NCBI RefSeq assembly: GCF_900460245.1
Contig: NZ_UHIP01000001.1
Span: forward strand, 2,604,001-2,668,000
Source of the DNA: Vibrio fluvialis
Lineage (GTDB): Bacteria; Pseudomonadota; Gammaproteobacteria; Enterobacterales; Vibrionaceae
Direction of reading: 5' to 3'
Length of the DNA stretch: 64,000 nucleotides
Shown piece by piece: positions 29,814-37,044 of this stretch; within the stretch, counting starts at the first letter, position 1, and each line of letters begins with the position of its first letter. Under the pieces are notes generated by a model, which did not search any database, had not been told where the DNA came from, and saw only the letters and a list, made by a program, of their open reading frames with translations. Made by a program: the position numbers and the translations under genes.

Positions 29814-30284
29814 ATGCGCCATACAGACAAACAAGACAATCTAGTCCGAGCTTTTAAAGCTCTGCTTAAAGAGGAACGCTTTGGCTCTCAGGGCGATATT
29901 GTGGACGCACTGAAAAACGAAGGGTTTGATAATATTAACCAGTCGAAAGTGTCACGCATGCTGACCAAATTCGGCGCAGTTCGTACCCGCAATGCGAAAA
30001 TGGAGATGGTTTACTGTCTGCCCGCTGAGCTTGGTGTACCGACCGTTTCCAGCTCACTGCGTGAACTGGTACTTGATATCGACCACAACAGTGCTCTGGT
30101 CGTGATCCACACTGGCCCAGGCGCTGCTCAGCTGATTGCCCGTCTACTGGATTCACTGGGTAAATCTGAAGGCATTTTAGGTGTTGTCGCCGGCGATGAC
30201 ACTATCTTCATCACGCCGACCATGAGTATCACCACCAAGCAGCTGTTTAAGTCCGTATGTGAACTTTTTGAGTACGCCGGCTAA
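29814..30284 (+). CDS. argR: Arginine repressor ArgR
   Basis: A 156-residue hexameric arginine-responsive DNA-binding regulator. The N-terminal winged helix includes [18 protein letters not shown] and [20 protein letters not shown]. The C-terminal domain has [14 protein letters not shown] and [13 protein letters not shown], the arginine-binding GDDT motif. I start at [14 protein letters not shown] (E. coli length), rejecting a 48-base extension. It is divergent from mdh. It is likely to control the ArcD-like gene nearby if the candidate ARG box is real. Confidence 0.97.
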   Translation: MRHTDKQDNLVRAFKALLKEERFGSQGDIVDALKNEGFDNINQSKVSRMLTKFGAVRTRNAKMEMVYCLPAELGVPTVSSSLRELVLDIDHNSALVVIHTGPGAAQLIARLLDSLGKSEGILGVVAGDDTIFITPTMSITTKQLFKSVCELFEYAG

Positions 30285-30320
30285 TCTCACAATTGAGAAA
30301 TTGTAGAGAAAACAGAATGA

Positions 30321-30354
30321 TGGAGTCACGCAGTGCTCGTTGCGCGTGACTCCA
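30321..30354 (+). terminator. Hairpin downstream of argR
   Basis: TGGAGTCACGC / GCGTGACTCCA, a perfect 11-bp stem with a 12-base loop, lies 36 bases after the argR stop. No T-run follows. A smaller ACAATT/AATTGT repeat sits directly after the stop. It may mark the transcript end. Confidence 0.45.
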
Positions 30355-30445
30355 ATCACATCTTAACTAACTCTTCTTCCCTGCTGACAACCACTTCTAA
30401 CCCTTTGATTCTTAGATAGTTAGCCCATCAGTTTCCCACTGAATT

Positions 30446-30461
30446 CTGGTTAGAAAACCAG
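30446..30461. promoter_or_regulatory. Inverted repeat before the TAXI-TRAP operon
   Basis: CTGGTT-AGAA-AACCAG lies about 30 bases before a TATAAT hexamer (30490-30495) in the gap upstream of the solute-binding protein gene. The associated -35 is poor. It is an operator candidate only; the remaining 347-base gap holds no gene. Confidence 0.3.
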
Positions 30462-30632
30462 CCTGTTTCGCTACATTTTTTTACAATCCTATAATTATCT
30501 TTCAATTTTTTGGTATTATTCAGCCACTTTTTCAACATATGGATTGAAAAAGCTTCCGTTTCTCGATGAAGAAACGTCCAAAGCAACTACACTTGTTTTG
30601 GGGCAAATAATGAAAAGAAGGAAGGGAAATTC

Positions 30633-31601
30633 ATGGTTTTGAATAAAATTATTAAGGTCGGTGCGATTGCTGCTGCAGTATTGGGTGCAGGCGCGGTTAA
30701 CGCTCAGGAATTCATCACAATTGGTACGGGTTCGGTAACTGGTGTTTACTACCCGACTGGTGGTGCAATTTGTAAGCTGGTTAACAAAGACCGTAAGGAA
30801 CACAACATCCGCTGCTCTGTAGAATCCACCGGTGGTTCTATCTACAACGTCAACACTATCCGTTCTGGCGAACTGGACTTCGGTATCGTTCAGTCTGACT
30901 GGCAATATCACGGTTACAACGGTACCAGTGAATTTGCGCAGCAAGGCCCATACAAGAAACTGCGCGCAATGTTCTCTCTTCACACAGAACCTTTTAACAT
31001 TATCGCTCGCTCAGATTCAGGCATTAACAACGTAAAAGATCTGGTTGGCAAGCGCGTTAACATCGGTAACCCGGGTTCTGGTGACCGCGCGACCATGCAG
31101 GTTGTGATGGATGCTTTTGGCTGGACTAACGACAGCTTCAAACTGGCATCGGAACTGAAAGGCTCTGAGCGTTCTCAAGCCCTGTGTGACAACAAGATCG
31201 ACGCATTCATCTACATGGTTGGCCACCCGAACGGTTCAATCAAAGAAGCAACAACGTCTTGTGATGCCAAACTGGTACCAGCAACTGGTCCAGAAATCGA
31301 TAAAATCGTGGCACAAAACCCTTACTACGCATACAGCACCGTCCCGGCTGGTATGTACCGTGGTACAGACACTGACGTGAAAAGTTTTGGTGTGGCAGCA
31401 ACACTGGTGACCAGTGCAGACGTGCCAGATGAAGTAGCTTATAACGTAGCCAAAGCTGTGTTTGAAAACTTCGACACCTTTACTCGCCTTCACCCGGCTT
31501 TTGCTAACCTGAAAAAAGAAGACATGGTTAAAGCGGGTATCTCAATTCCGCTACACCCAGGTGCAGTGAAATACTACAAAGAAGTGGGTCTGCTTAAGTA
31601 A
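30633..31601 (+). CDS. TAXI family TRAP transporter solute-binding protein
   Basis: A 322-residue periplasmic binding protein. The signal peptide (MVLNKIIKVGAIAAAVLGAG, cleaved near VNAQ) is followed by the TAXI signature FITIGTGSVTGVYYPTGGAI. STGGSIYNVNTIRSGELDFG, VGKRVNIGNPGSGDR and the later SEAT-like DAFIYMVGHPNG segments are also typical of the family. It captures an unknown substrate (family members are linked to glutamate, 2-oxoglutarate and similar acids) and delivers it to the fused permease encoded next. An 11-bp hairpin separates the two genes. Confidence 0.93.
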   Translation: MVLNKIIKVGAIAAAVLGAGAVNAQEFITIGTGSVTGVYYPTGGAICKLVNKDRKEHNIRCSVESTGGSIYNVNTIRSGELDFGIVQSDWQYHGYNGTSEFAQQGPYKKLRAMFSLHTEPFNIIARSDSGINNVKDLVGKRVNIGNPGSGDRATMQVVMDAFGWTNDSFKLASELKGSERSQALCDNKIDAFIYMVGHPNGSIKEATTSCDAKLVPATGPEIDKIVAQNPYYAYSTVPAGMYRGTDTDVKSFGVAATLVTSADVPDEVAYNVAKAVFENFDTFTRLHPAFANLKKEDMVKAGISIPLHPGAVKYYKEVGLLK

Positions 31602-31624
31602 TTAAGTCAGATATCGCTCCATTA

Positions 31625-31651
31625 AATAAGGAGGCCTGGTGCCTCCTTATT
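31625..31651 (+). terminator. Attenuating hairpin between TAXI protein and permease genes
   Basis: AATAAGGAGGC-CTGGT-GCCTCCTTATT, a perfect 11-bp stem, begins 23 bases after the binding-protein stop. The T-tail is poor, so it probably protects or partly terminates the upstream message, giving more binding protein than permease. Confidence 0.5.
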
Positions 31652-31771
31652 GATATTGGTTCTGGGTCTGATGCGAAATCGGACTTAGACACCATGCTCA
31701 ACTTGGCTTTTACACCGTTTAAGAAAGCCACCTTTCTCTTTTAAGACCATCAAATAATAAGGATAACGTAC

Positions 31772-34351
31772 ATGACGCAGACAAATACTCCGTCGCAAGA
31801 TGTGCAAGAGATGGTTGCACAGGCTGATACAGGCGCAAGGAATCCAGAGGGCATTCCGGGCCGCATTCTGTGGCTGGTGCCGTTATGCTGGTCGCTGTTC
31901 CAGTTGTGGTACGCTTCTCCGCTGCCGTTCATTTTCGATTTTGGCGTACTCAACGATACACAAGCTCGAGCTGTTCACCTGAGCTTTGCTATTTTCCTCG
32001 CTTTCACTGCCTATCCGGCAATGAAGAACTCCTCACGCAATCACATTCCGCTGGCAGACTGGATTTTAGCGCTGGCAGGGAGCTTTTCCGCCGCCTACAT
32101 CTATATCTTCTATGAGCAGCTGGCAAGCCGCTCTGGCGCACCGACGACTCTCGATGTCGTGGTGTCGGTTATGGGGATGTTGCTGCTGCTGGAAGCTACC
32201 CGTCGGGCACTCGGTCCACCGTTGATGGCGGTTGCAGCCGTGTTCCTGCTGTACACTTTCGCAGGCCCGTATATGCCAGAAGTTATCGCTCACAAAGGTG
32301 CGAGCCTGAATAAAGCGATGTCTCATCTGTGGCTGACCACCGAAGGCGTATTCGGTGTCGCACTGGGCGTATCCACTTCTTTCGTATTCCTGTTCGTGCT
32401 GTTTGGCGCCATGCTGGAGCGGGCGGGTGCCGGGGCTTACTTCATCAAAGTCGCATTCTCAATGCTCGGCCATATGCGTGGCGGCCCGGCGAAAGCCGCC
32501 GTAGTGGCATCGGGTCTGTCGGGTTTGGTCTCTGGTTCCTCCATCGCGAACGTAGTGACCACTGGTACCTTTACCATTCCGCTGATGAAACGTGTCGGCT
32601 TTCCGGGCACCAAAGCAGGTGCGGTAGAAGTCGCCGCCTCAACCAACGGTCAGCTTACGCCGCCTATCATGGGTGCCGCAGCATTCCTGATGGTTGAATA
32701 TGTCGGGATTTCTTATGTGGAAGTGATTCGTGCGGCACTGCTGCCTGCGTTGATCTCTTACATCGCTCTGATTTACATCGTACACCTGGAAGCATGTAAG
32801 GCAGGAATGAAAGGCCTTCCGCGTCGTCACAACCCGACTCTGCTGCAAAGCTTATTGTCGTTTACTGGCACCATTCTCGGTCTGTGCGTCATCAGTGCCG
32901 TGGTGTACTACGGCGTTGGCTGGACCAAAGATGTATTTGGCGCTGCTGCAACACCGATCGTCACGGTGGCATTGTTGCTGGTTTATGTCCTGTTGGTGCG
33001 CATCTCGTCCAAATACGCTTCTGAAGGCGGAATGGACATCGATGAAGATATTCAGGAAATTCCTGATACCGGCCCGACCGTTAAATCAGGGCTGCATTTC
33101 CTGCTGCCGATCGTGGTTCTGGTCTGGTGCCTGACCGTTGAGCGTTTCTCACCGGGTCTGTCTGCATTCTGGGCCACGGTGTTCATGATCTTTATTCTGC
33201 TCACGCAGCGCCCGTTGATGGCTATCTTTAACCAGTCAGGTGATCTGGCTTCGCAAGCGAAGGAAGGGGTCACCGACCTGCTTGAAAGTCTGGTTTCAGG
33301 CGGGCGCAACATGATTGGTATCGGTGTTGCCACCGCGGCGGCGGGTACAGTTGTCGGTGTGGTCACCCTGACGGGGATTGGTCTGGTGATGACCGACTTC
33401 GTTGAGTTCATCTCCGGCGGCAGCGTGATCATGATGTTGATCTTTACTGCAGTCATCAGTCTGATCCTGGGAATGGGCCTGCCAACCACCGCCAACTACA
33501 TCGTAGTATCGACTCTGATGGCTCCGGTTATCGTGACGTTGGGCGCGCAACATGGCTTGATCATTCCGCTCATCGCCGTGCATTTATTCGTGTTCTACTT
33601 CGGTATTCTCGCGGATGACACGCCACCGGTGGGCTTGGCCGCGTTTGCCGCAGCGGCGATCGCTAAGTCGGACCCGATCCGCACTGGTATTCAGGGCTTT
33701 GCCTACGATATTCGAACGGCCATTCTGCCGTTTATGTTCGTGTTCAATACTCAATTGCTCCTGATGGGTATCGACACTTGGTGGCATCTCGCGTTGACGG
33801 TCGGATCCTCCATCATAGCGATGCTGCTCTTTTCGGCAGCAACGCAAGCCTGGTGGTTTACCAAGACCAAATGGTGGGAAATTTTGGCGCTGCTGCTGCT
33901 GACGTTTACCTTCTTCCGCCCGGGTTTCTGGTGGGACATGATTTACCCGGCGCAAACCCTCTATCCGGGAACGGAATTGGAACACATCGTTGAGCAAACT
34001 CCGGTTGGCCAATCGATCGCAATGCTGGTCGCGGGCGAAACGCTGGATGGAGACTATGTGTCGAAAACCGTACTACTGCCGTTTGATGACCGAGCAACGA
34101 CCGCGCAGGATCGTATCGCGTCTATGGGTCTGATGCTCAATCACGAGAAGAACCGTATGATGATCGACATGGTGGAATTCGGCAGTCCGGCTGAATCTGC
34201 TGGGATCGATTTCGGTTGGGAAATCCGTTCTATCGTAGTGGATAGCGATCGCCCGATGAAAGAGTGGGTGTTCGTGCCTGCGCTGCTGCTGACTCTGCTT
34301 TTAGGCTGGAACCAGAAACGACGGGCCGCCAAAGAAGCTATTCGTAGTTAA
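31772..34351 (+). CDS. TRAP transporter fused permease subunit (TAXI type)
   Basis: An 859-residue inner-membrane protein that fuses the small (DctQ-like) and large (DctM-like) permease parts. Helices occupy most of residues 30-740. The DctM segment includes GLSGLVSGSSIANVVTTGTF, GQLTPPIMGAAAFLMVEY and ILGMGLPTTANYIVVSTL. The C-terminal part (about 740-859) matches the DUF3394-type tail; EFGSPAESAGIDFGWEI there looks like a PDZ-type carboxylate-binding loop, followed by a last membrane helix. Transport is driven by an ion gradient. It works with the upstream TAXI protein, and the universal stress protein gene follows. Confidence 0.93.
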   Translation: MTQTNTPSQDVQEMVAQADTGARNPEGIPGRILWLVPLCWSLFQLWYASPLPFIFDFGVLNDTQARAVHLSFAIFLAFTAYPAMKNSSRNHIPLADWILALAGSFSAAYIYIFYEQLASRSGAPTTLDVVVSVMGMLLLLEATRRALGPPLMAVAAVFLLYTFAGPYMPEVIAHKGASLNKAMSHLWLTTEGVFGVALGVSTSFVFLFVLFGAMLERAGAGAYFIKVAFSMLGHMRGGPAKAAVVASGLSGLVSGSSIANVVTTGTFTIPLMKRVGFPGTKAGAVEVAASTNGQLTPPIMGAAAFLMVEYVGISYVEVIRAALLPALISYIALIYIVHLEACKAGMKGLPRRHNPTLLQSLLSFTGTILGLCVISAVVYYGVGWTKDVFGAAATPIVTVALLLVYVLLVRISSKYASEGGMDIDEDIQEIPDTGPTVKSGLHFLLPIVVLVWCLTVERFSPGLSAFWATVFMIFILLTQRPLMAIFNQSGDLASQAKEGVTDLLESLVSGGRNMIGIGVATAAAGTVVGVVTLTGIGLVMTDFVEFISGGSVIMMLIFTAVISLILGMGLPTTANYIVVSTLMAPVIVTLGAQHGLIIPLIAVHLFVFYFGILADDTPPVGLAAFAAAAIAKSDPIRTGIQGFAYDIRTAILPFMFVFNTQLLLMGIDTWWHLALTVGSSIIAMLLFSAATQAWWFTKTKWWEILALLLLTFTFFRPGFWWDMIYPAQTLYPGTELEHIVEQTPVGQSIAMLVAGETLDGDYVSKTVLLPFDDRATTAQDRIASMGLMLNHEKNRMMIDMVEFGSPAESAGIDFGWEIRSIVVDSDRPMKEWVFVPALLLTLLLGWNQKRRAAKEAIRS

Positions 34352-34380
34352 TGTTTAACAAAATCCGCGCTTAATCAAAA

Positions 34381-34400
34381 TGCCCTGCGTCAGCAGGGCA
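34381..34400 (+). terminator. Hairpin between permease and usp genes
   Basis: TGCCCTGC-GTCA-GCAGGGCA is a perfect 8-bp stem 29 bases after the permease stop. It is followed by TATACTTAAG rather than a T-run, so it is at most a partial terminator. Confidence 0.4.
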
Positions 34401-34458
34401 TATACTTAAGCCAACGAACTGTTGCCGTCAGGCTCAACCTAAACAGAGATAACGAATA

Positions 34459-34896
34459 ATGTATAAACACATCCTTGTTCCTGTTGATTTGAATGAAAAA
34501 GGCTTTTCCGACAAAGCCGTTCAGCTTGCTGTATGGCATGCGAAACATTCCAATGCGGAACTACACCTGCTTAACGTGCTGCCAGGTATTCATATGTCTA
34601 TGGTCGCGACATACTTTCCGAAAGATGCTGCCGCCAAGATGAAAGACGATGTGCGCGCGCAACTTAAAGCGTTCGCGGAAAAGCACATAATGGAAGACGT
34701 AGTGTATAAACTGCACGTCGCCGAAGGTAAACCTTACACCACCATTCTCGACTACGCGGAAAAACTGGGGGCTGACCTGATCGTGATGCCAAGCCATAAA
34801 CGCTCGCGAATCGACAAAGTGATGCTCGGTTCCGTCGCCAGTAAAGTGGTGGAACACTCCCCAATCAACGTTCTGGTGGTCAAGCCGCAAGGCTGA
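34459..34896 (+). CDS. Universal stress protein (UspA superfamily)
   Basis: A 145-residue single-domain Usp protein. It starts MYKHILVPVDLNEKGFSDKA, with the conserved aspartate of the nucleotide-binding strand. The C-terminal segment GADLIVMPSHKRSRIDKVML-GSVASKVVEHSP keeps the GS phosphate-loop end, but has SHKRS where ATP-binding members usually have GxxG, closer to the UspF/UspG style. It lies about 107 bases after the TRAP permease on the same strand; Usp proteins paired with TRAP operons (for example TeaD) can modulate transport, so a linked role is inferred. Confidence 0.9.
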   Translation: MYKHILVPVDLNEKGFSDKAVQLAVWHAKHSNAELHLLNVLPGIHMSMVATYFPKDAAAKMKDDVRAQLKAFAEKHIMEDVVYKLHVAEGKPYTTILDYAEKLGADLIVMPSHKRSRIDKVMLGSVASKVVEHSPINVLVVKPQG

Positions 34897-34915
34897 AACT
34901 AAGAATTAATAGATT

Positions 34916-34938
34916 AAGGCGCTCAATGCGCCTTTTTT
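34916..34938 (+). terminator. Terminator of the TRAP-usp unit
   Basis: AAGGCGC-TCAAT-GCGCCTT is followed by a T-run (TTTTAT), 20 bases after the usp stop. Confidence 0.9.
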
Positions 34939-34985
34939 ATTAGTTTTTAACTATCAAACTAATCGTTCATTTCCATTTTCTTTTA

Positions 34986-35000
34986 TGAGAATAATTATCA
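34986..35000. promoter_or_regulatory. Fur box upstream of the DUF2061 gene
   Basis: TGAGAAT-A-ATTATCA matches the 7-1-7 Fur inverted repeat TGATAAT-N-ATTATCA at 13 of 14 defined positions. It ends 41 bases before the DUF2061 start, where a promoter is expected. It predicts repression by Fur when iron is plentiful. Confidence 0.6.
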
Positions 35001-35041
35001 ATAATAACCCCATCAAAGAGAAACGAGATTGGACGATTACC

Positions 35042-35431
35042 ATGAAAAAGACGCTGAGTTTTGCCGCTATCCACTTTAGCATTGCTTTTACCGTCGCGTA
35101 CGCCCTAACCGGTGACATCATCATCGGTAGCCTGATCGCGATGCTCGAACCAATGGTGAATACGGTTGCCTTCTACTTCCACGAAAAAGCGTGGAACCAA
35201 TATGCACCGCTGCAACGTTACGCCTCGAATCCTCGCCTCAAAACTGCCAGTTTTGCTGCAATTCACTTTACCGTTGCGTTCAACGTCGCCTACCTTCTGA
35301 CCGGTAGCTTCCTGGTGGGTGGTGTAATGGCGCTGATTGAACCAAGCTTTAACACTTGTGCTTACTACTTCCATGAAAAAGTATGGCAAAGCAAACACGC
35401 GGGTTCTACGCCTTGGCAATGTGCCCACTGA
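35042..35431 (+). CDS. Duplicated DUF2061 membrane protein
   Basis: A 129-residue protein built of two tandem DUF2061 units. SFAAIHFSIAFTVAYALTGD...EPMVNTVAFYFHEKAW is repeated as SFAAIHFTVAFNVAYLLTGS...EPSFNTCAYYFHEKVW; I count 28 identities over 48 aligned positions. Each unit has about two hydrophobic helices and ends in YFHEK. The function of DUF2061 is unknown. I prefer the ATG giving MKKTLSFAAIHF over one 57 bases earlier, which would place the start inside the Fur box. The gene is monocistronic between two terminators. Confidence 0.85.
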   Translation: MKKTLSFAAIHFSIAFTVAYALTGDIIIGSLIAMLEPMVNTVAFYFHEKAWNQYAPLQRYASNPRLKTASFAAIHFTVAFNVAYLLTGSFLVGGVMALIEPSFNTCAYYFHEKVWQSKHAGSTPWQCAH

Positions 35432-35438
35432 GATAGAA

Positions 35439-35471
35439 ACACAAAGCCCCGCTTAAACGGGGCTTTGTGTT
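35439..35471. terminator. Bidirectional terminator after the DUF2061 gene
   Basis: ACACAAAGCCCCG and CGGGGCTTTGTGT form a long near-perfect stem around a short AT loop. It lies between convergent genes, 8 bases after the DUF2061 stop. Confidence 0.85.
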
Positions 35472-35480
35472 ATTCAGAAT

Positions 35481-36287
35481 TCACACCGGGAAATGGGTGA
35501 CACACAGATCGTGGCTGAGGCCCAACTTAAAGGCCTGACGCTGACCATCGAGTTCCACACTGACATCGTAAAGATCGCCGGGGTTCGGGTGCTCCGCATC
35601 GTAATATTTCGGAGCTTCGACCTGAAACAGAGCGCTGGCATGATCACTACGCACATCAATGGGTAAATGGTAGGTCATGCCATCAAAACGCACCGCCGCA
35701 GATACCAGACCAGGCGAATACGTGGTGAAAAACAGGTTCACCAACAGCTCACACCCTCCGCCATGGTGCCAGATTTGCTCCGTCGCCACATGCTCAAGGC
35801 GAAGATGACGAATGCATTGCAGATAAGGCGCACGCCAAATCCCGATGCGGGAATCGTAAGGTTCCACTTGGGTTTGTGCCAGTGAACACAACTCCCCAGA
35901 ATCGTCCTCGTCATCAATCAGCCACTCTTCTTCCTGTTCAAGAAACAGAATCTCAAATCGGTTGCGTCCCGGATTGAGCAGCGGACGGATATCTTTTTTG
36001 TACACCGACTGAGAACCATCACAATCAAACAGCGCCACGCCATTGAGGCGTACTTCGGCATGGTAATCGACCCCTTCAAGCACCAGATCAATCGCCGCAA
36101 AACCCAGCAGCACATCATCCACTTCGATATCGTGCATCAGGTGCCACTCTTGCGTGGCAATCGTCTCTTCAGACAACGCTTCCGGCAGCACTGCACTGAG
36201 TGGCGCAGGAAAGGTAATGTCGTCCTGAGGAATGGATAAATCGGTCAGCGGAGAAAGTTGCCAGAGTCCGGCGAGGGAAAGCTGCAT
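35481..36287 (-). CDS. Glycoside hydrolase family 2-like protein lacking a catalytic domain
   Basis: A 268-residue protein resembling the N-terminal non-catalytic part of GH2 enzymes. An opening LAGLWQLSPL strand is followed by a jelly-roll sugar-binding-like domain containing LEGVDYHAEVRLNGVALFD and NPGRNRFEILF, then SRIGIWRAPYLQ (about residues 146-157), equivalent to the SGIWR motif in beta-galactosidase and beta-mannosidase. A second, Ig-like beta domain fills the C-terminus. The TIM-barrel catalytic domain is absent and no sequence nearby could supply it. There is no signal peptide. The function is unknown. The start is ATG or a TTG 6 bases upstream; neither has a clear ribosome site. 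Confidence 0.7.
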   Translation of the reverse strand: MQLSLAGLWQLSPLTDLSIPQDDITFPAPLSAVLPEALSEETIATQEWHLMHDIEVDDVLLGFAAIDLVLEGVDYHAEVRLNGVALFDCDGSQSVYKKDIRPLLNPGRNRFEILFLEQEEEWLIDDEDDSGELCSLAQTQVEPYDSRIGIWRAPYLQCIRHLRLEHVATEQIWHHGGGCELLVNLFFTTYSPGLVSAAVRFDGMTYHLPIDVRSDHASALFQVEAPKYYDAEHPNPGDLYDVSVELDGQRQAFKLGLSHDLCVTHFPV

Positions 36288-36360
36288 AGTCAATGATCAC
36301 GTCGTGCGGGTTTGCGCCATTTAAACACAGTTCATTTCGCGGTTACAAACCCATGTTGCA

Positions 36361-36391
36361 TAAAAAAATACCAGCCTGAGGGCTGGTATCG
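36361..36391 (-). terminator. Terminator of rraB
   Basis: On the minus strand GATACCAGCC-(CTCA)-GGCTGGTATT is followed by a T-run, 17 bases after the rraB stop. Confidence 0.9.
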
Positions 36392-36407
36392 TACGATGCT
36401 TTACGAA

Positions 36408-36827
36408 TTATTCTTCGTCGTCATCTTCGTCTTCGTCGGCATACAGTGCATCTTCACCTTCATAGTAAGTGCCCCAACCGTCGTAAATAACGTCGTATTT
36501 TTCCGCCAGATTCACCAGTTTCTCAACTTGTGCATCGATCGCTTCCGGATTCAGCACAGATTGCATCGTGGCATCGAAGCACAGCAGTTTGCTGCCGTCT
36601 TCATCTTCTGCTTCTTCGGCTTCCAGAACTTCAAAACCTAGTTTGAATGCTTCAACCGCAGCTTTTTCCAGCTTGTCGAAATCTTCAGCAAAGAAGTGGT
36701 GTTCGATCTCATACAAAGCTTCTGGATCACTGCCGTCCTCGAGCAACGCTTGAATGATGTCGCGAGTCTCTTCTTTTTGAATCTCAATAAAATCTTCAAC
36801 GGACAGATATTCATCTTCGTGAGACAT
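36408..36827 (-). CDS. rraB: Ribonuclease E inhibitor RraB
   Basis: A 139-residue acidic regulator that binds RNase E and changes degradosome activity. [20 protein letters not shown] begins the protein; [20 protein letters not shown] and the C-terminal [11 protein letters not shown] are conserved in RraB. It ends in a run of Asp/Glu (DEDEDDDEE). The start ATG has GGAG upstream; an extension of 11 residues is rejected. The gene is monocistronic, with a terminator at its end. Confidence 0.92.
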   Translation of the reverse strand: MSHEDEYLSVEDFIEIQKEETRDIIQALLEDGSDPEALYEIEHHFFAEDFDKLEKAAVEAFKLGFEVLEAEEAEDEDGSKLLCFDATMQSVLNPEAIDAQVEKLVNLAEKYDVIYDGWGTYYEGEDALYADEDEDDDEE

Positions 36828-37010
36828 AAATGTGGCTCCAGAATGGTTAAGTTGGATCAAATTTCAGTGCGACGAAATATGGCACGGATCGTCACGAATT
36901 GCTACCCACAAAACGATCTCCGCGCGATCTTTCTGGTTGTCAGCGCCAAAAATAGTCGCAAATGCTGCGGCGCGCGATCGCCCCCTTTGGCATCAACTTC
37001 GATAGCGAAC

Positions 37011-37042
37011 AAAAAAGCTGCGTTGAACGCAGCTTTTAAAAG
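37011..37042 (-). terminator. Terminator of the rng/yhdP/tldD run
   Basis: On the minus strand AAAAGCTGCG and CGCAGCTTTT arms around a 4-base centre are followed by TTG/T-rich sequence. It starts 2 bases after the tldD stop. Upstream of rraB the other 180 bases hold no gene. Confidence 0.88.
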
Positions 37043-37044
37043 AG

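Noticed and set aside
35481..36287. Functional beta-galactosidase or beta-mannosidase
   Set aside because: Only the non-catalytic N-terminal type domains are present; no catalytic barrel or acid/base glutamate motifs are found.
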